Assembly: GCF_003387155.1 (NCBI RefSeq)
Contig: NZ_QUMT01000003.1
Location: forward strand, 372,001-436,000
Reading direction: 5' to 3'
Length of the DNA stretch: 64,000 nucleotides
Origin: Roseateles depolymerans
GTDB lineage: Bacteria; Pseudomonadota; Gammaproteobacteria; Burkholderiales; Burkholderiaceae_C
Shown here: positions 33,865-43,381 of the stretch, one piece after another
How positions within the stretch are numbered: the stretch's first letter is position 1
Layout of the letters: each line of letters begins with the position of its first letter
Translations under genes and position numbers: made by a program
The notes under the pieces: model-generated
The model's database searches: none
Told to the model about the DNA's origin: nothing
The model's input: only the letters and a program-made list of their open reading frames with translations

Positions 33865-36138
33865 TCAGGCATTCGCGGTGTGGGCATTGGCATTGGGCGG
33901 CACGATGACCACCGCTTCCTCCGCCTCCTGGTCCACCCGGCGGGCCTGCGCCTCCCACAGTCGCCAGTAGGCGCCCTGCTTGGCGATCAGCTCGTCATGC
34001 GGGCCGACTTCCACGATCTCGCCGCGGTCCATCACCACCAGGCGATCCGCCTTGCGCAGCGTGGACAGGCGGTGGGCAATCGCAATCGTCGTGCGGCCCC
34101 GCACCAGGTTGTCCAGCGCCTTCTGGATTTCCTTCTCCGTCTCGGTGTCCACCGCCGAGGTGGCTTCGTCCATGATCAGGATGCGCGGGTCGATCAGCAG
34201 TGCACGGGCAATCGAGATCCGCTGGCGCTCGCCCCCGGACAAGCCCTGGCCGCGCTCGCCCACCAACGAGTCGTACCCCTGGGGCAGCCGCAGGATGAAT
34301 TCATGCGCATGCGCCGCGCGGGCCGCCGCCACGATCTCCTCGCGGGTCGCGTCCGGCTTGCCGTAGGCGATGTTCTCGGCGATGGTGCCGAAGAACAGGA
34401 ACGGCTCCTGCAGCACCAGGCCGATGTGGCGACGGAAGTCGGACAGGCGGAAGCGCCGCAGGTCCACCCCGTCCACCTTGATGGCGCCCTCGGTCACGTC
34501 ATAGAAACGGCAGATCAGGTTGACCAGCGTGCTCTTGCCCGAGCCGCTATGGCCCACCAGGCCGATCATCTCGCCGGGCTTGATCTGCAGGTTCAGGTCG
34601 CGGATCACCGTACGGTTGCCGTAACGGAAACCAATGTCCTGCAGCGTGATGGCGCCCTCCACCCGGTCCAGCTTCACCGGGTTGGTGGGTTCGGGCACAT
34701 TGGACTGATGGTCCAGGATGTCGAAGATGCGCTTGGCGCCAGCGGCAGCCTTTTGCGTCACCGACACGATGCGGCTCATCGAATCCAGCCGGCCGTAGAA
34801 GCGGCCGATGTAGGCCAGGAAGGCGGTCAGCGTACCGACGGTGATCTGCGAATGCGCAATCAGGTAGATGCCAAACGCCCACACCACCAGCAGGCCGATT
34901 TCCGTGAGCAGGGCCACGGTGGGCGAGAACAGGCTCCAGGTCTTGTTCAGCCGGTCGTTGACCTCCAGGTTGTGGTCATTGGCTTGCTTGAAGCGCTGCG
35001 CCTCACGGCGCTCCTGCGCAAACGCCTTCACCACCCGGATGCCGGGAATCGTGTCGGCCAGCACCGAGGTCACTTCGCCCCACACCCGGTCGATCTTCTC
35101 GAAGCCGGTGCGCAGGCGGTCCCGCACCATGTGGATCATCCACGCGATGAAGGGCAGCGGCACCAGCGTGGCCAGGGCCAGCCAGGGATTGGTGCTGAAC
35201 AGGATCACGGTGATCATGCCCAGCATCAGGCAGTCGGTGATGAAGTCCAGCGCATGCAGCGACAGGAACACGCTGATCCGGTCGGTTTCAGAGCCGATGC
35301 GGCTCATCAGGTCCCCGGTCCGCTTGGAGCCGAAATATTCCAGGGACAGCCCCATCAGGTGCTCAAAGGTTGTCGTGCGCAAATCTGCAGCAATTCGCTC
35401 GGACACCAGCGCCAGGATGTAGGTCTTGGCCCAGCCCAGCACCCAGGAGACGATGGCCGCTCCCAGCAGCCCGCTGAGATAGAGCACCACCAGGCTGGGA
35501 TCGATCTGCTGCCCCTGCTGGAAAGGAATCAGCACCTTGTCCATCAGCGGCATGGTCAGGTAGGGGGAGACCAGCGTGGCGCCGGTGGCGCCCATCATCA
35601 GGAGGAAACCGAGCAACAGCTGGCCCTGGTAGGGGCGGGCGAAACGCCACAGGCGCAGCAGCACCCAGGTGGAGGGCGGCGTGTGCAGCTCACGGGCGCA
35701 GCTGGGGCATTCCTCGCTGTCTTCCGGCAGCACGGCCTGGCAGCTGGGGCACAGCTCCGGTTCGTCGCTCTGCGCACGAACCGGCTCGCCCCGGGTGTTG
35801 AACGCGTCCTGGAAGCGCTGGGCCTGCAGATTCGCGCGCATGGTGAAGCGCCACAGGGCCAGCCGGCCTTTCCCGTCCGTCAGCTCCAGCAGGCCCACGC
35901 CGGCGTGGTCGCTGAGCAGCAGGCGCAGGGCCGGCGTCAGGAGCCATTCCTGGAACGAACCGTCCGGCTCCGCCGCCAGCAGCCGCTGGTCCGTGAGTTG
36001 CAGCACGCCCGAGGAAAAGCGCAGGTGGGTGTCGAGGTCAACCTCCAGGGCGGCCCGGACGTTCTCGCCTGGGCGCAGTCGCGCTTGAAGTGCCTCCGCC
36101 GCCGGACTGGCCGAAACGACAGGATGTGAATGCTGCAT
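33865..36138 (-). CDS. ABC exporter (fused permease-ATPase) with N-terminal PH-like region and zinc ribbon, cyanophycin-associated
   Basis: A half-transporter of 757 residues. Residues 1-115 are soluble and resemble a bacterial PH-like domain (LRFSSGVLQLTDQRLLAAEP). C130, C133, C144 and C147 (CPSC and CPSC, eleven-residue gap) form a zinc-ribbon pattern. An MsbA-type six-helix permease follows (about 165-450), then the nucleotide-binding domain: Walker A GHSGSGKST at about 530, signature LSGGERQR at about 633, Walker B ILIMDEAT at about 653, and the His switch AIAHRLST. All ATPase motifs are intact. Divergent from cphA' across 174 bp, with DUF1854 downstream. Known only by association with cyanophycin genes; the cargo is unknown. 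ATG 36138 starts the conserved part. Confidence 0.9.
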   Translation of the reverse strand: MQHSHPVVSASPAAEALQARLRPGENVRAALEVDLDTHLRFSSGVLQLTDQRLLAAEPDGSFQEWLLTPALRLLLSDHAGVGLLELTDGKGRLALWRFTMRANLQAQRFQDAFNTRGEPVRAQSDEPELCPSCQAVLPEDSEECPSCARELHTPPSTWVLLRLWRFARPYQGQLLLGFLLMMGATGATLVSPYLTMPLMDKVLIPFQQGQQIDPSLVVLYLSGLLGAAIVSWVLGWAKTYILALVSERIAADLRTTTFEHLMGLSLEYFGSKRTGDLMSRIGSETDRISVFLSLHALDFITDCLMLGMITVILFSTNPWLALATLVPLPFIAWMIHMVRDRLRTGFEKIDRVWGEVTSVLADTIPGIRVVKAFAQERREAQRFKQANDHNLEVNDRLNKTWSLFSPTVALLTEIGLLVVWAFGIYLIAHSQITVGTLTAFLAYIGRFYGRLDSMSRIVSVTQKAAAGAKRIFDILDHQSNVPEPTNPVKLDRVEGAITLQDIGFRYGNRTVIRDLNLQIKPGEMIGLVGHSGSGKSTLVNLICRFYDVTEGAIKVDGVDLRRFRLSDFRRHIGLVLQEPFLFFGTIAENIAYGKPDATREEIVAAARAAHAHEFILRLPQGYDSLVGERGQGLSGGERQRISIARALLIDPRILIMDEATSAVDTETEKEIQKALDNLVRGRTTIAIAHRLSTLRKADRLVVMDRGEIVEVGPHDELIAKQGAYWRLWEAQARRVDQEAEEAVVIVPPNANAHTANA

Positions 36139-36312
36139 TTGTGATTGTTCTGAGGAAATGACCGTAACGGTATGGCAGGATTTTCTCCCAAGGAAACTCT
36201 CCAGGACCGTCCGCGGTTGACCCCGCCCTCCGAAGCCCCCGTTTCTTGAGCGCACAATTGCGCTTTGCTTCTTCTTCCGGTAGCCGGTCCCCCCTTCCAC
36301 GTCTCCCCCCAA
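36139..36312. promoter_or_regulatory. Divergent promoter region of the cyanophycin locus
   Basis: The 174 bp between the ABC exporter and cphA'. It contains two dyads: ACCGT-A-ACGGT at 36161-36171, close to the exporter start, and GCGCA-CAAT-TGCGC at 36250-36263, close to cphA'. Either could be an operator that co-regulates both directions. No convincing sigma-70 boxes were seen. Confidence 0.45.
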
Positions 36313-38490
36313 ATGAGCCGACACGACGACATCAAGCTCCTGCGCATCAACTACCTGCGCGGCCCCAACATGTGGACCTATCGCCCGGTTCTGGAAACCT
36401 GGCTGGACCTCGGGGACCTGGAAAACCATCCGTCCAACCTGCTGCCCGGTTTCACCGAGCGGCTCACCCAGCGCCTGCCGGCCCTGGTGGAGCACCACTG
36501 CGGCGTGGGCGAGCGGGGCGGCTTCCTGCAGCGCCTGACCGAAGGCACCTGGATGGGCCATGTGATGGAACATGTGGTCATCGAGCTGCTGAACCTGGCG
36601 GGCATGCCCACCGGCTTTGGCCAGACCCGCTCCACCAGCCAGACCGGCGTCTACCGCATGGTCTTCCGCGCCCGGGACGAGCAGGTCGCCCGCGAAGCCC
36701 TGGCCCAGGGCCATGCGCTGCTGATGGCCACCATCAACGACCAGCCGTTCGATGTGGACGCCGCTGTCCATGCCATCCGGGACAAGCTGGACGACTGCTA
36801 CCTCGGCCCCTCCACCGCCGCCATCGTGGCCGCCGCCACCGACCGGCGCATTCCCCACATCCGCCTGAACGACGGCAACCTGGTCCAGCTGGGCTACGGC
36901 GGCCGCCAGCGCCGCATCTGGACGGCGGAAACCGACATGACCAGCGCCATTGCCGAAGGCATCGCGCGGGACAAGGACCTGACCAAGGAGCTGCTCAAGT
37001 CCGTCGGCGTACCAGTGCCCGCCGGCCAGGCCGTCAAGACGGCCGAGCAGGCCTGGGACGTGGCCCAGGACCTGGGTCTGCCGGTGGTGGTCAAGCCGTC
37101 GGACGGCAACCACGGTCGCGGCGTCACGCTGGACCTGCGTCGCCAGGCCGACGTCGAGGCCGCCTTCCACCTGGCCGATGCCGAAGGCTCGGAAGTGTTG
37201 GTTGAAAGCTACATTCCGGGCATGGAACACCGGCTGCTGGTCGTCGGCGGCCAGGTGGTCGCCGCCGCCCGGGGCGAAGAAGCCTGGATCACCGGCGACG
37301 GCACCCACACCGTCATCGAGCTGATCGACCTGCAGATCAACACCGACCCGCGCCGCGGCCTGACCGAAGACTTCCCGCTCAACCGCATCGACATCCGCGA
37401 AGACGCGGTGGTGCTGCTGGAGCTGCAGCGCCAGGGACTGACCGGCGACGGCGTGCCGGAAGCCGGCCGCCGGGTGCTGATCCAGCGCAACGGCAACGTG
37501 GCGATCGACTGCACCGCGCAGGTTCACCCGGAAGTGGCCCATGCCGTGTCCCTGGCCGCCCGCACCATTGGCCTGGACATCGCCGGCGTGGACCTGGTGA
37601 CCAGCGACATCAGCAAGCCGCTGTCCGAGACCGGCGGCGCCATCGTCGAGGTCAATGCCGGCCCCGGCCTGCTGATGCACCTGAAGCCGGCCGAAGGCAT
37701 GCCGCAGCCGGTGGGCCAGGCCATCATCGACCATCTGTTTGCCCAGGACGAAAACGGCCGCATCCCCATCGTGGGCGTCGCCGGCTCGCGCGGCACGGCC
37801 CAGGTCTCGCGCCTGGTGGCGTGGCTGCTGCATCTGAATGGCCGCCATGTGGGCCTGGCCTGCGGCGATGGCCTGTTCCTCGGCACCCGCCGTGTGGAAC
37901 GCAAGCCCAGCGCCCACTGGGCCGCCAGCCACCGCCTGCTGATGAACCGGTCGGTCGATGCCATCGTGGTGGAGAACAGCGCCGGCATCATCCTGAGCGA
38001 CGGCCTGGCCTACGACCGCTGCCAGGTCGGCGTCGTCACCGACATGGGCCGCGTGCCCGAGCTCGACAACCACGACATCCAGACCGAAGACCAGCTCTAC
38101 AAGGTGCTGCGCACCCAGGTGGATGTAGTGCTGTCCGACGGCGCCGCCGTGCTGAATGCCGACGAACCGCGCCTCGTGGAAATGGCGCCGCTGTGCGACG
38201 GGGAAGTGGTCTTCTACGCCCTGGACCCCGCCAGTCCTGCCCTGGTGGACCATCGCGCCAAGGACGGCCGCTGCGTCTTCCTGCAGGGCGGTGCGGCCGT
38301 GCTGGCCCATGGCGGCGCGGAAACCTCCGGCGCCAATGTGGACAGCCTGCGCGCCCGCTTCCGGGCCATCGGCCAGGACCTCAGCCCGGATGCCGTGCTC
38401 GCCGCCGTTGCTGCGGCCTGGGCCCTGGGCATCTCGCCCGAACTGATTGCTGCCGGCCTCGATACCTTCGTGCCGGAACTGCCCCAATAA
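36313..38490 (+). CDS. cphA': CphA' : cyanophycin synthetase paralogue with degenerate Mur-ligase domain
   Basis: A protein of 725 residues aligned along its length with the CphA encoded just downstream (LRGPNMW near the start; GDGTHTVIELI; GGAIVEVNAGPGLLMH). The N domain and ATP-grasp domain appear complete (VVVKPSDGNHGRGVTLDL at about 258-275). In the Mur-ligase-like half, the P-loop that reads GTNGKTT in CphA is GSRGTAQ here (491-497), with no Lys, and the chain stops about 130 residues short of CphA, losing the final lobe. Thus the arginine-adding half is probably inactive. This recalls cyanobacterial CphA2, which polymerises beta-Asp-Arg dipeptides with only its ATP-grasp site. Frame is intact, so not a pseudogene. 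A TTG at 36265 is an alternative start. Confidence 0.88.
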   Translation: MSRHDDIKLLRINYLRGPNMWTYRPVLETWLDLGDLENHPSNLLPGFTERLTQRLPALVEHHCGVGERGGFLQRLTEGTWMGHVMEHVVIELLNLAGMPTGFGQTRSTSQTGVYRMVFRARDEQVAREALAQGHALLMATINDQPFDVDAAVHAIRDKLDDCYLGPSTAAIVAAATDRRIPHIRLNDGNLVQLGYGGRQRRIWTAETDMTSAIAEGIARDKDLTKELLKSVGVPVPAGQAVKTAEQAWDVAQDLGLPVVVKPSDGNHGRGVTLDLRRQADVEAAFHLADAEGSEVLVESYIPGMEHRLLVVGGQVVAAARGEEAWITGDGTHTVIELIDLQINTDPRRGLTEDFPLNRIDIREDAVVLLELQRQGLTGDGVPEAGRRVLIQRNGNVAIDCTAQVHPEVAHAVSLAARTIGLDIAGVDLVTSDISKPLSETGGAIVEVNAGPGLLMHLKPAEGMPQPVGQAIIDHLFAQDENGRIPIVGVAGSRGTAQVSRLVAWLLHLNGRHVGLACGDGLFLGTRRVERKPSAHWAASHRLLMNRSVDAIVVENSAGIILSDGLAYDRCQVGVVTDMGRVPELDNHDIQTEDQLYKVLRTQVDVVLSDGAAVLNADEPRLVEMAPLCDGEVVFYALDPASPALVDHRAKDGRCVFLQGGAAVLAHGGAETSGANVDSLRARFRAIGQDLSPDAVLAAVAAAWALGISPELIAAGLDTFVPELPQ

Positions 38491-38516
38491 AAGAACAGAC
38501 GAACGAAAGACGACAG

Positions 38517-41105
38517 ATGGAAGTCTCTCGCACCCGCGCACTCCGTGGCCCCAACATGTGGAGCCGTCATACCGCGATTGAAGCAGTGGTCCACTGCAGC
38601 GACACCGAACGCACCATCGCCGACATGGACGGTTTCGAGGCCCGCCTGCGCGCCCTCTTCCCCGGCGTCGGCCCGCTGCGGCCGGCCAGCAGCGCCAAGA
38701 CCCCGATCTCCCTGGCCCATGTGCTGGAGCAGGCCGCGCTGGCGCTGCAGGCCCAGGCCGGCTGCCCGGTCACCTACAGCCACACCCACATCACCTCCGA
38801 GGCCGGCACCTATCAGGTGGTGGTGGAATACAGCGAGGAAGACGTCGGCCGCATGGCCTTCGACAAGGCGGTGGAACTGATCAATGCGGCCGCCACCGGT
38901 GGCAGCTTCGATGCCGACGCCGCCGTGCGGGCCCTGCGTGAAACGGACGAGGACATTCGCCTCGGCCCCTCGACCGGCTCGATCGTGGAAGCCGCCTGCA
39001 AGCGGGGCATCCCCTTCCGCCGCTTGACCCAGGGCAGCCTTGTGCAACTGGGCTGGGGCGTGAAGCAGCGCCGCATCTGGGCCGCGGAAGTGGACGCCAC
39101 CAGTGCCGTGTCCGAATCCATCGCCCAGGACAAGGACCTCTCCAAGCGCCTGCTCCAATCGGCTGGTGTGCCGGTGCCGGTGGGCGCGCCCGTCAGCTCG
39201 GTGGACGAAGCCTGGGACGTGGCCCAGGAGATCGGCCTGCCGGTCGTGGTCAAGCCGCTGGACGGCAACCAGGGCAAGGGCGTGACGGTCAATGTCGCCT
39301 CGCGCGCGCATCTGGAGATCGCCTACAAGGCCGCCGAGGACATCGGCACGGTGATGGTCGAGAAGTTCCTGCCCGGCAGCGACTACCGCCTGCTGGTGGT
39401 GGGCGACAAGCTCGTGGCCGCCGCCCGCCGCGATCCGCCCAACGTCATCGGCGACGGCACGCACACGGTGCGCGAGCTGGTGGCCAAGGTCAATGAAGAC
39501 CCGCGCCGCGGCGACGGCCATGCCACCTCGCTGACCAAGATCCGCCTGGACGACATCGCCATTGCCCGTCTGGACCTGCAGGGCCTGACGCCCGACTCGG
39601 TGCCCGACAAGGGCCGCCGCGTCATCCTGCGCAACAACGCCAACCTCTCCACCGGCGGCACCGCCACCGACGTGACGGACGATGTGCATCCGGAAGTGGC
39701 CGCCCGCGCCATTGCAGCGGCCCAGGTGGTGGGCCTGCATGTCTGCGGCGTCGATGTGGTGGCCGAAAGCGTGCTGCGTCCGCTGGAAGAGCAGAACGGC
39801 GGCATCGTCGAGGTGAACGCCGCGCCGGGCCTGCGCATGCACCTGAGCCCGTCCTACGGCAAGGGCCGGGATGTGGGCGAGGCCATCATCGCCAGCCTCT
39901 ACGGTCACGCCTCGCGCGGTGACAAGAATGAAGACGGCCGCATCCCCATCGTGGCGGTGACCGGCACCAACGGCAAGACCACGACGTCCCGCCTGGTGGC
40001 CCACATGTTCGCCACCCAGGGCCTGCGCGTCGGCATGACCAACACCGACGGCGTCTATGTGGAAGGCCGCCAGACCGACAGCGGCGACTGCTCCGGCCCC
40101 AAAAGCGCCCGCAACGTGCTGATGCATCCGGATGTGGAAGCAGCGGTGTTCGAAACCGCCCGTGGCGGCATCCTGCGCGAAGGCCTGGGCTTTGACCGCT
40201 GCCAGGTGGCGGTGGTGACCAACCTCGGCGAGGGCGATCACCTGGGCATGAACTTCCTCAACACCGTGGAAGAGCTGGCCCTGGTCAAGCGCGTCATCGT
40301 GCAGAACGTGGCGCCGAACGGCTACGCCGTGCTCAATGCGATGGACCCGGTGGTGGCCAACATGGCCGCCGTCTGCCCCGGCCAGATCATCTTTTTCGCC
40401 AGCGACCGCCATCACCCGCTGATGGCCACCCACCGCGCCCAGGGCAAACGCAGCGTCTATGTGGACGGTGACAGCCTGGTCGCCGCCGAAGGCGCCTGGC
40501 GTGAATCAATTCCGCTGCGCGACATCCCCTTCACCCGCGGCGGCGCCATCCCCTTCCAGGTGGAAAACGCCATGGCCTCGGTGGCGGCCGCCTGGGGCGT
40601 GGGTCTGGACTGGGACACCATCCGCCGCGGCCTGGCCAGCTTCATGAGCGACGCCGACAGCGTGCCGGGCCGCTTCAACGTCATGGACTACCGGGGTGCC
40701 ACCGTGATTGCCGACTACGGCCACAACGGGGACGCCATGAAGGCCCTGGTCGCCGCCGTGCAGGCCCTGCCGGCGCAGCGCCGCTCGGTGGTGATCTCCG
40801 GCGCCGGCGATCGTCGGGATGAGGACATCCGCGTCCAGACGCAGATCCTGGGCGAGGCCTTTGACGACGCCATCCTGTTCCAGGATGCCTGCCAGCGCGG
40901 CCGTGAGGACGGCGAGGTGCTGGCCCTGCTGCGCCAGGGCCTGGAAGGCGCCAGCCGGACGCGCCATGTGGAGGAAGTCCGCGGCGAGTTCAATGCCATC
41001 GACCGCGCGCTGGAACGCCTGCAGCCGGGTGACCTGTGCCTGGTGCTGGTGGATCAGGTGGAAGAAGCGCTGGCGCATCTGTCGCAGCGCATCAAGGAAG
41101 CTTGA
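38517..41105 (+). CDS. cphA: Cyanophycin synthetase
   Basis: A protein of 862 residues, near the usual 870-900. N-terminal domain with RALRGPNMWSRHTAIEAVV, ATP-grasp domain with VVVKPLDGNQGKGVTVNV at about 243-260 (adds Asp to the backbone), and Mur-ligase-like domain with the intact P-loop VTGTNGKTTTSRLV at about 481-494 (adds Arg to the Asp side chain). The Mur-ligase tail lobe is present (DYRGATVIADYGHNGDAMKA, ISGAGDRRDEDI). It makes multi-L-arginyl-poly-L-aspartate, a nitrogen store in cytoplasmic granules. It starts 26 nt after cphA' and both should be in one transcript. ATG 38517 is preceded by AAGACGACAG. Confidence 0.95.
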   Translation: MEVSRTRALRGPNMWSRHTAIEAVVHCSDTERTIADMDGFEARLRALFPGVGPLRPASSAKTPISLAHVLEQAALALQAQAGCPVTYSHTHITSEAGTYQVVVEYSEEDVGRMAFDKAVELINAAATGGSFDADAAVRALRETDEDIRLGPSTGSIVEAACKRGIPFRRLTQGSLVQLGWGVKQRRIWAAEVDATSAVSESIAQDKDLSKRLLQSAGVPVPVGAPVSSVDEAWDVAQEIGLPVVVKPLDGNQGKGVTVNVASRAHLEIAYKAAEDIGTVMVEKFLPGSDYRLLVVGDKLVAAARRDPPNVIGDGTHTVRELVAKVNEDPRRGDGHATSLTKIRLDDIAIARLDLQGLTPDSVPDKGRRVILRNNANLSTGGTATDVTDDVHPEVAARAIAAAQVVGLHVCGVDVVAESVLRPLEEQNGGIVEVNAAPGLRMHLSPSYGKGRDVGEAIIASLYGHASRGDKNEDGRIPIVAVTGTNGKTTTSRLVAHMFATQGLRVGMTNTDGVYVEGRQTDSGDCSGPKSARNVLMHPDVEAAVFETARGGILREGLGFDRCQVAVVTNLGEGDHLGMNFLNTVEELALVKRVIVQNVAPNGYAVLNAMDPVVANMAAVCPGQIIFFASDRHHPLMATHRAQGKRSVYVDGDSLVAAEGAWRESIPLRDIPFTRGGAIPFQVENAMASVAAAWGVGLDWDTIRRGLASFMSDADSVPGRFNVMDYRGATVIADYGHNGDAMKALVAAVQALPAQRRSVVISGAGDRRDEDIRVQTQILGEAFDDAILFQDACQRGREDGEVLALLRQGLEGASRTRHVEEVRGEFNAIDRALERLQPGDLCLVLVDQVEEALAHLSQRIKEA

Positions 41106-41179
41106 ACCCCCTGCAAGCTCCCGCCGGACCGCGCGGTCGTACGTCCGGCCGGTCCGGCCCTCCGACCCCCACGGGCCCG

Positions 41180-43369
41180 ATGGGTCCGCGCCGGCAGCGC
41201 GGACTCGTGGCCCTGCCCGGCGCCGCCGACCGCTCGCTGTCGTGGCTGCTGGGCCGCTGGCGGCAATGGCCGGTGCACTGGTGGAACGGGCTGACAGTCG
41301 CACTGGGAGTGGCGCTGGTGCAGCTGGTGGTGTCGCACCTGGCACCGGCGGAGCACGCCCACATTGCCTCGCAACTGGCCATGGCCTGCGCCATCTGCGC
41401 GAGCCTGGCCGACCTGCCGGGCAGCCTCAGCCGTAATTTCAAGCGGGTCGCGCTGGGCGGTTTGCTGGCCCTGGTGGCGGTGGTGGCCGTGCCGCTGCTG
41501 CGCAACCACCACGGCTGGATGGGCGCGCTGGTGGCCGCCATGGCCTTTGGCAGTGCGCTGATGATGGCCTGGGGCCAGCGGGCCGCGGCCGTGTCGTTTG
41601 CGCCCATCCTGGCCATGGTGTTTGCACTCGCCTGGCCCCCGCTGCCCCTGACGGTGGTTGTGGCCAGTGGCGCCGCGGGCGTGGGTCTGTATCTGGGATG
41701 GGCCTGGCTGTCCGGCGCCGTGCTGCAGCGACGCTTCCGGCGGCTGGCCCTGGCCGAGGCCCTGCGCGGCCTGGCCCAGTTGCTGCAGGCGCGGGCCGAG
41801 CTGCTGGGCAGCGGCGGTGCCGCCCATGCCATGCAGGACTGGCTGGGCAACGAAGCGCAATTGGCCGAAGTGCTGCAGTCCACCCGCGACCAGATCTTTC
41901 CCCATGTGCAGGACGACCCGCGCAGCGTCGCCGTGCTGCTGCATGTGATCGAACTGCGGGACCTGATGCTGGCCAGCCGGCTGGACCTGGAGCTGATCGG
42001 TGAGGACCCGATCGGCCAGCAGTTGCGCCAGTCCCTGGTGCAGCGCCTGGCGTCGCTCACCCAGGCGCTGGAAACCTGTCGCCTGGCCCTGCTGAACGAC
42101 GAAGCGCCGCGCTCGCTGGTGCTGGCGCCGATCGCCTGGCCGTCGGTATCGGCCCAAGACCCGCGCGCCCGCCTGCAGGCCTTGCTGCACGACCGGCTGA
42201 CGCATCTGGACGGCGAAGTGCTGGCCATTGCTCAGGCCCTGGACCCGGACCAGCCCCTGCCGCCGCTGCCGCTGGACCAGGTGCAGCTCAACCAGTTCCT
42301 CACGCCGGAAGGCTGGCCCATCAGCCTACTCAAGGCCCAGTGGCGGCTGGACTCCCCGGTGCTGCGCCACGCGCTGCGCAGCATGCTGGCGCTCTCCAGC
42401 GCCTACTACATCGCCCTGGCGTTGCCCTGGGCCTCCCATCCGCACTGGCTGGTGCTGTCGGTCGCGGTGGTGCTGCGCGGCACGCTCGACCAGACTTTGG
42501 CGCGTCGCAACATGCGGGTGCTGGGCACGGCCATTGGCTGCGGCCTGATCCTGCTGCTGACGATGGTGCCCAACCTGACCTTGTGGACGGTGGTGCTGCA
42601 GGTGGCGGTGGGCATTGCCCATGCCTTCATCACCCGCCGCTACCTGGTCACCGCCATCGCGGCCACCGTGATGGCGCTGCTGCAGGCCCATCTGGCCGAC
42701 ACCACCCACGGCGTGGCCGCGGTCGAGCGGCTGGCGGACACGGTGCTGGGTGCGGCCCTGGCCTGGGCCTTCAGCTATGTGCTGCCGGCCTGGGAGCGGC
42801 GCCACCTGCCCCGCTCGCTCAAGCGGGCCCGCAGTGCCTTGCAGCTCTACGTGAAGCAGGCGATGACCGCCGAGCTGACACCCGCCGGCGCGCTCAGCCA
42901 GCGGCTGGCCCGGCGCCAGGCGTATGACGCGCTGGCCGCCCTGTCCGCCGCCCTGCAGCGCAGCCAGTCCGAGCCGCGCCGGGTGCGCCCGCCGCTGCAG
43001 GAGCTGAGCACGGTGCTGGACCACGGCTATCGCCTCATGGCGCATCTGTCGATGATGCGCCAGACGCTGATGCGACGTGCCGCGGAACTCGGCCCCGAGG
43101 CGCTGGCGGAACTGCCGCCCCACGCGCTGCGCCTGCAGCGCGCGCTGGAAGGCCGTGAGCCGGTGCCCCACACCCTGCAGTTGCTGCAGGACTGGAGCCT
43201 GCTGCCGGACGTCGGCCCGATGCAGGACCTGCGGCCCTGGATGCGGCGCCGCCTGCAGGTCAGCATGGACGATGCCGCCCGGGCCGGCCAGGCGGCCGAA
43301 GCCGCGCTGGTGGCCATGGGCGCCGACCCGTCCACCGAGTCGGTGCAGAACAGCCTCAGCGGCGAGTGA
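41180..43369 (+). CDS. FUSC-family inner membrane protein
   Basis: A protein of about 729 residues with two membrane blocks, about 28-160 and 405-540, and two cytoplasmic helical regions, the layout of YccS/YhfK/AaeB-type FUSC proteins. FUSC-like segments: GLTVALGVALVQLVVSHLA in block one and HWLVLSVAVVLRGTLDQTLARRN in block two, the latter typical of FUSC_2. A soluble aromatic-acid efflux role is known for AaeB, but most members are undefined. The start is uncertain: ATG 41180 has no ribosome site; a TTG at 41102 in the same frame overlaps the cphA stop (TTGA) and would add 26 Pro/Gly-rich residues and couple translation to cphA. Confidence 0.85.
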   Translation: MGPRRQRGLVALPGAADRSLSWLLGRWRQWPVHWWNGLTVALGVALVQLVVSHLAPAEHAHIASQLAMACAICASLADLPGSLSRNFKRVALGGLLALVAVVAVPLLRNHHGWMGALVAAMAFGSALMMAWGQRAAAVSFAPILAMVFALAWPPLPLTVVVASGAAGVGLYLGWAWLSGAVLQRRFRRLALAEALRGLAQLLQARAELLGSGGAAHAMQDWLGNEAQLAEVLQSTRDQIFPHVQDDPRSVAVLLHVIELRDLMLASRLDLELIGEDPIGQQLRQSLVQRLASLTQALETCRLALLNDEAPRSLVLAPIAWPSVSAQDPRARLQALLHDRLTHLDGEVLAIAQALDPDQPLPPLPLDQVQLNQFLTPEGWPISLLKAQWRLDSPVLRHALRSMLALSSAYYIALALPWASHPHWLVLSVAVVLRGTLDQTLARRNMRVLGTAIGCGLILLLTMVPNLTLWTVVLQVAVGIAHAFITRRYLVTAIAATVMALLQAHLADTTHGVAAVERLADTVLGAALAWAFSYVLPAWERRHLPRSLKRARSALQLYVKQAMTAELTPAGALSQRLARRQAYDALAALSAALQRSQSEPRRVRPPLQELSTVLDHGYRLMAHLSMMRQTLMRRAAELGPEALAELPPHALRLQRALEGREPVPHTLQLLQDWSLLPDVGPMQDLRPWMRRRLQVSMDDAARAGQAAEAALVAMGADPSTESVQNSLSGE

Positions 43370-43381
43370 GCCGCTGGAGAC

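Noticed and set aside
36313-38490. CphA' as a pseudogene
   Set aside because: No frameshift or internal stop, full conservation of N and ATP-grasp domains, and normal spacing to cphA; a retained altered function is more likely.
36139-38541. Minus-strand frame extending the ABC exporter by about 800 residues upstream
   Set aside because: The extension is antisense to cphA' and has no similarity to known domains; the exporter begins at 36138 where conserved sequence starts.
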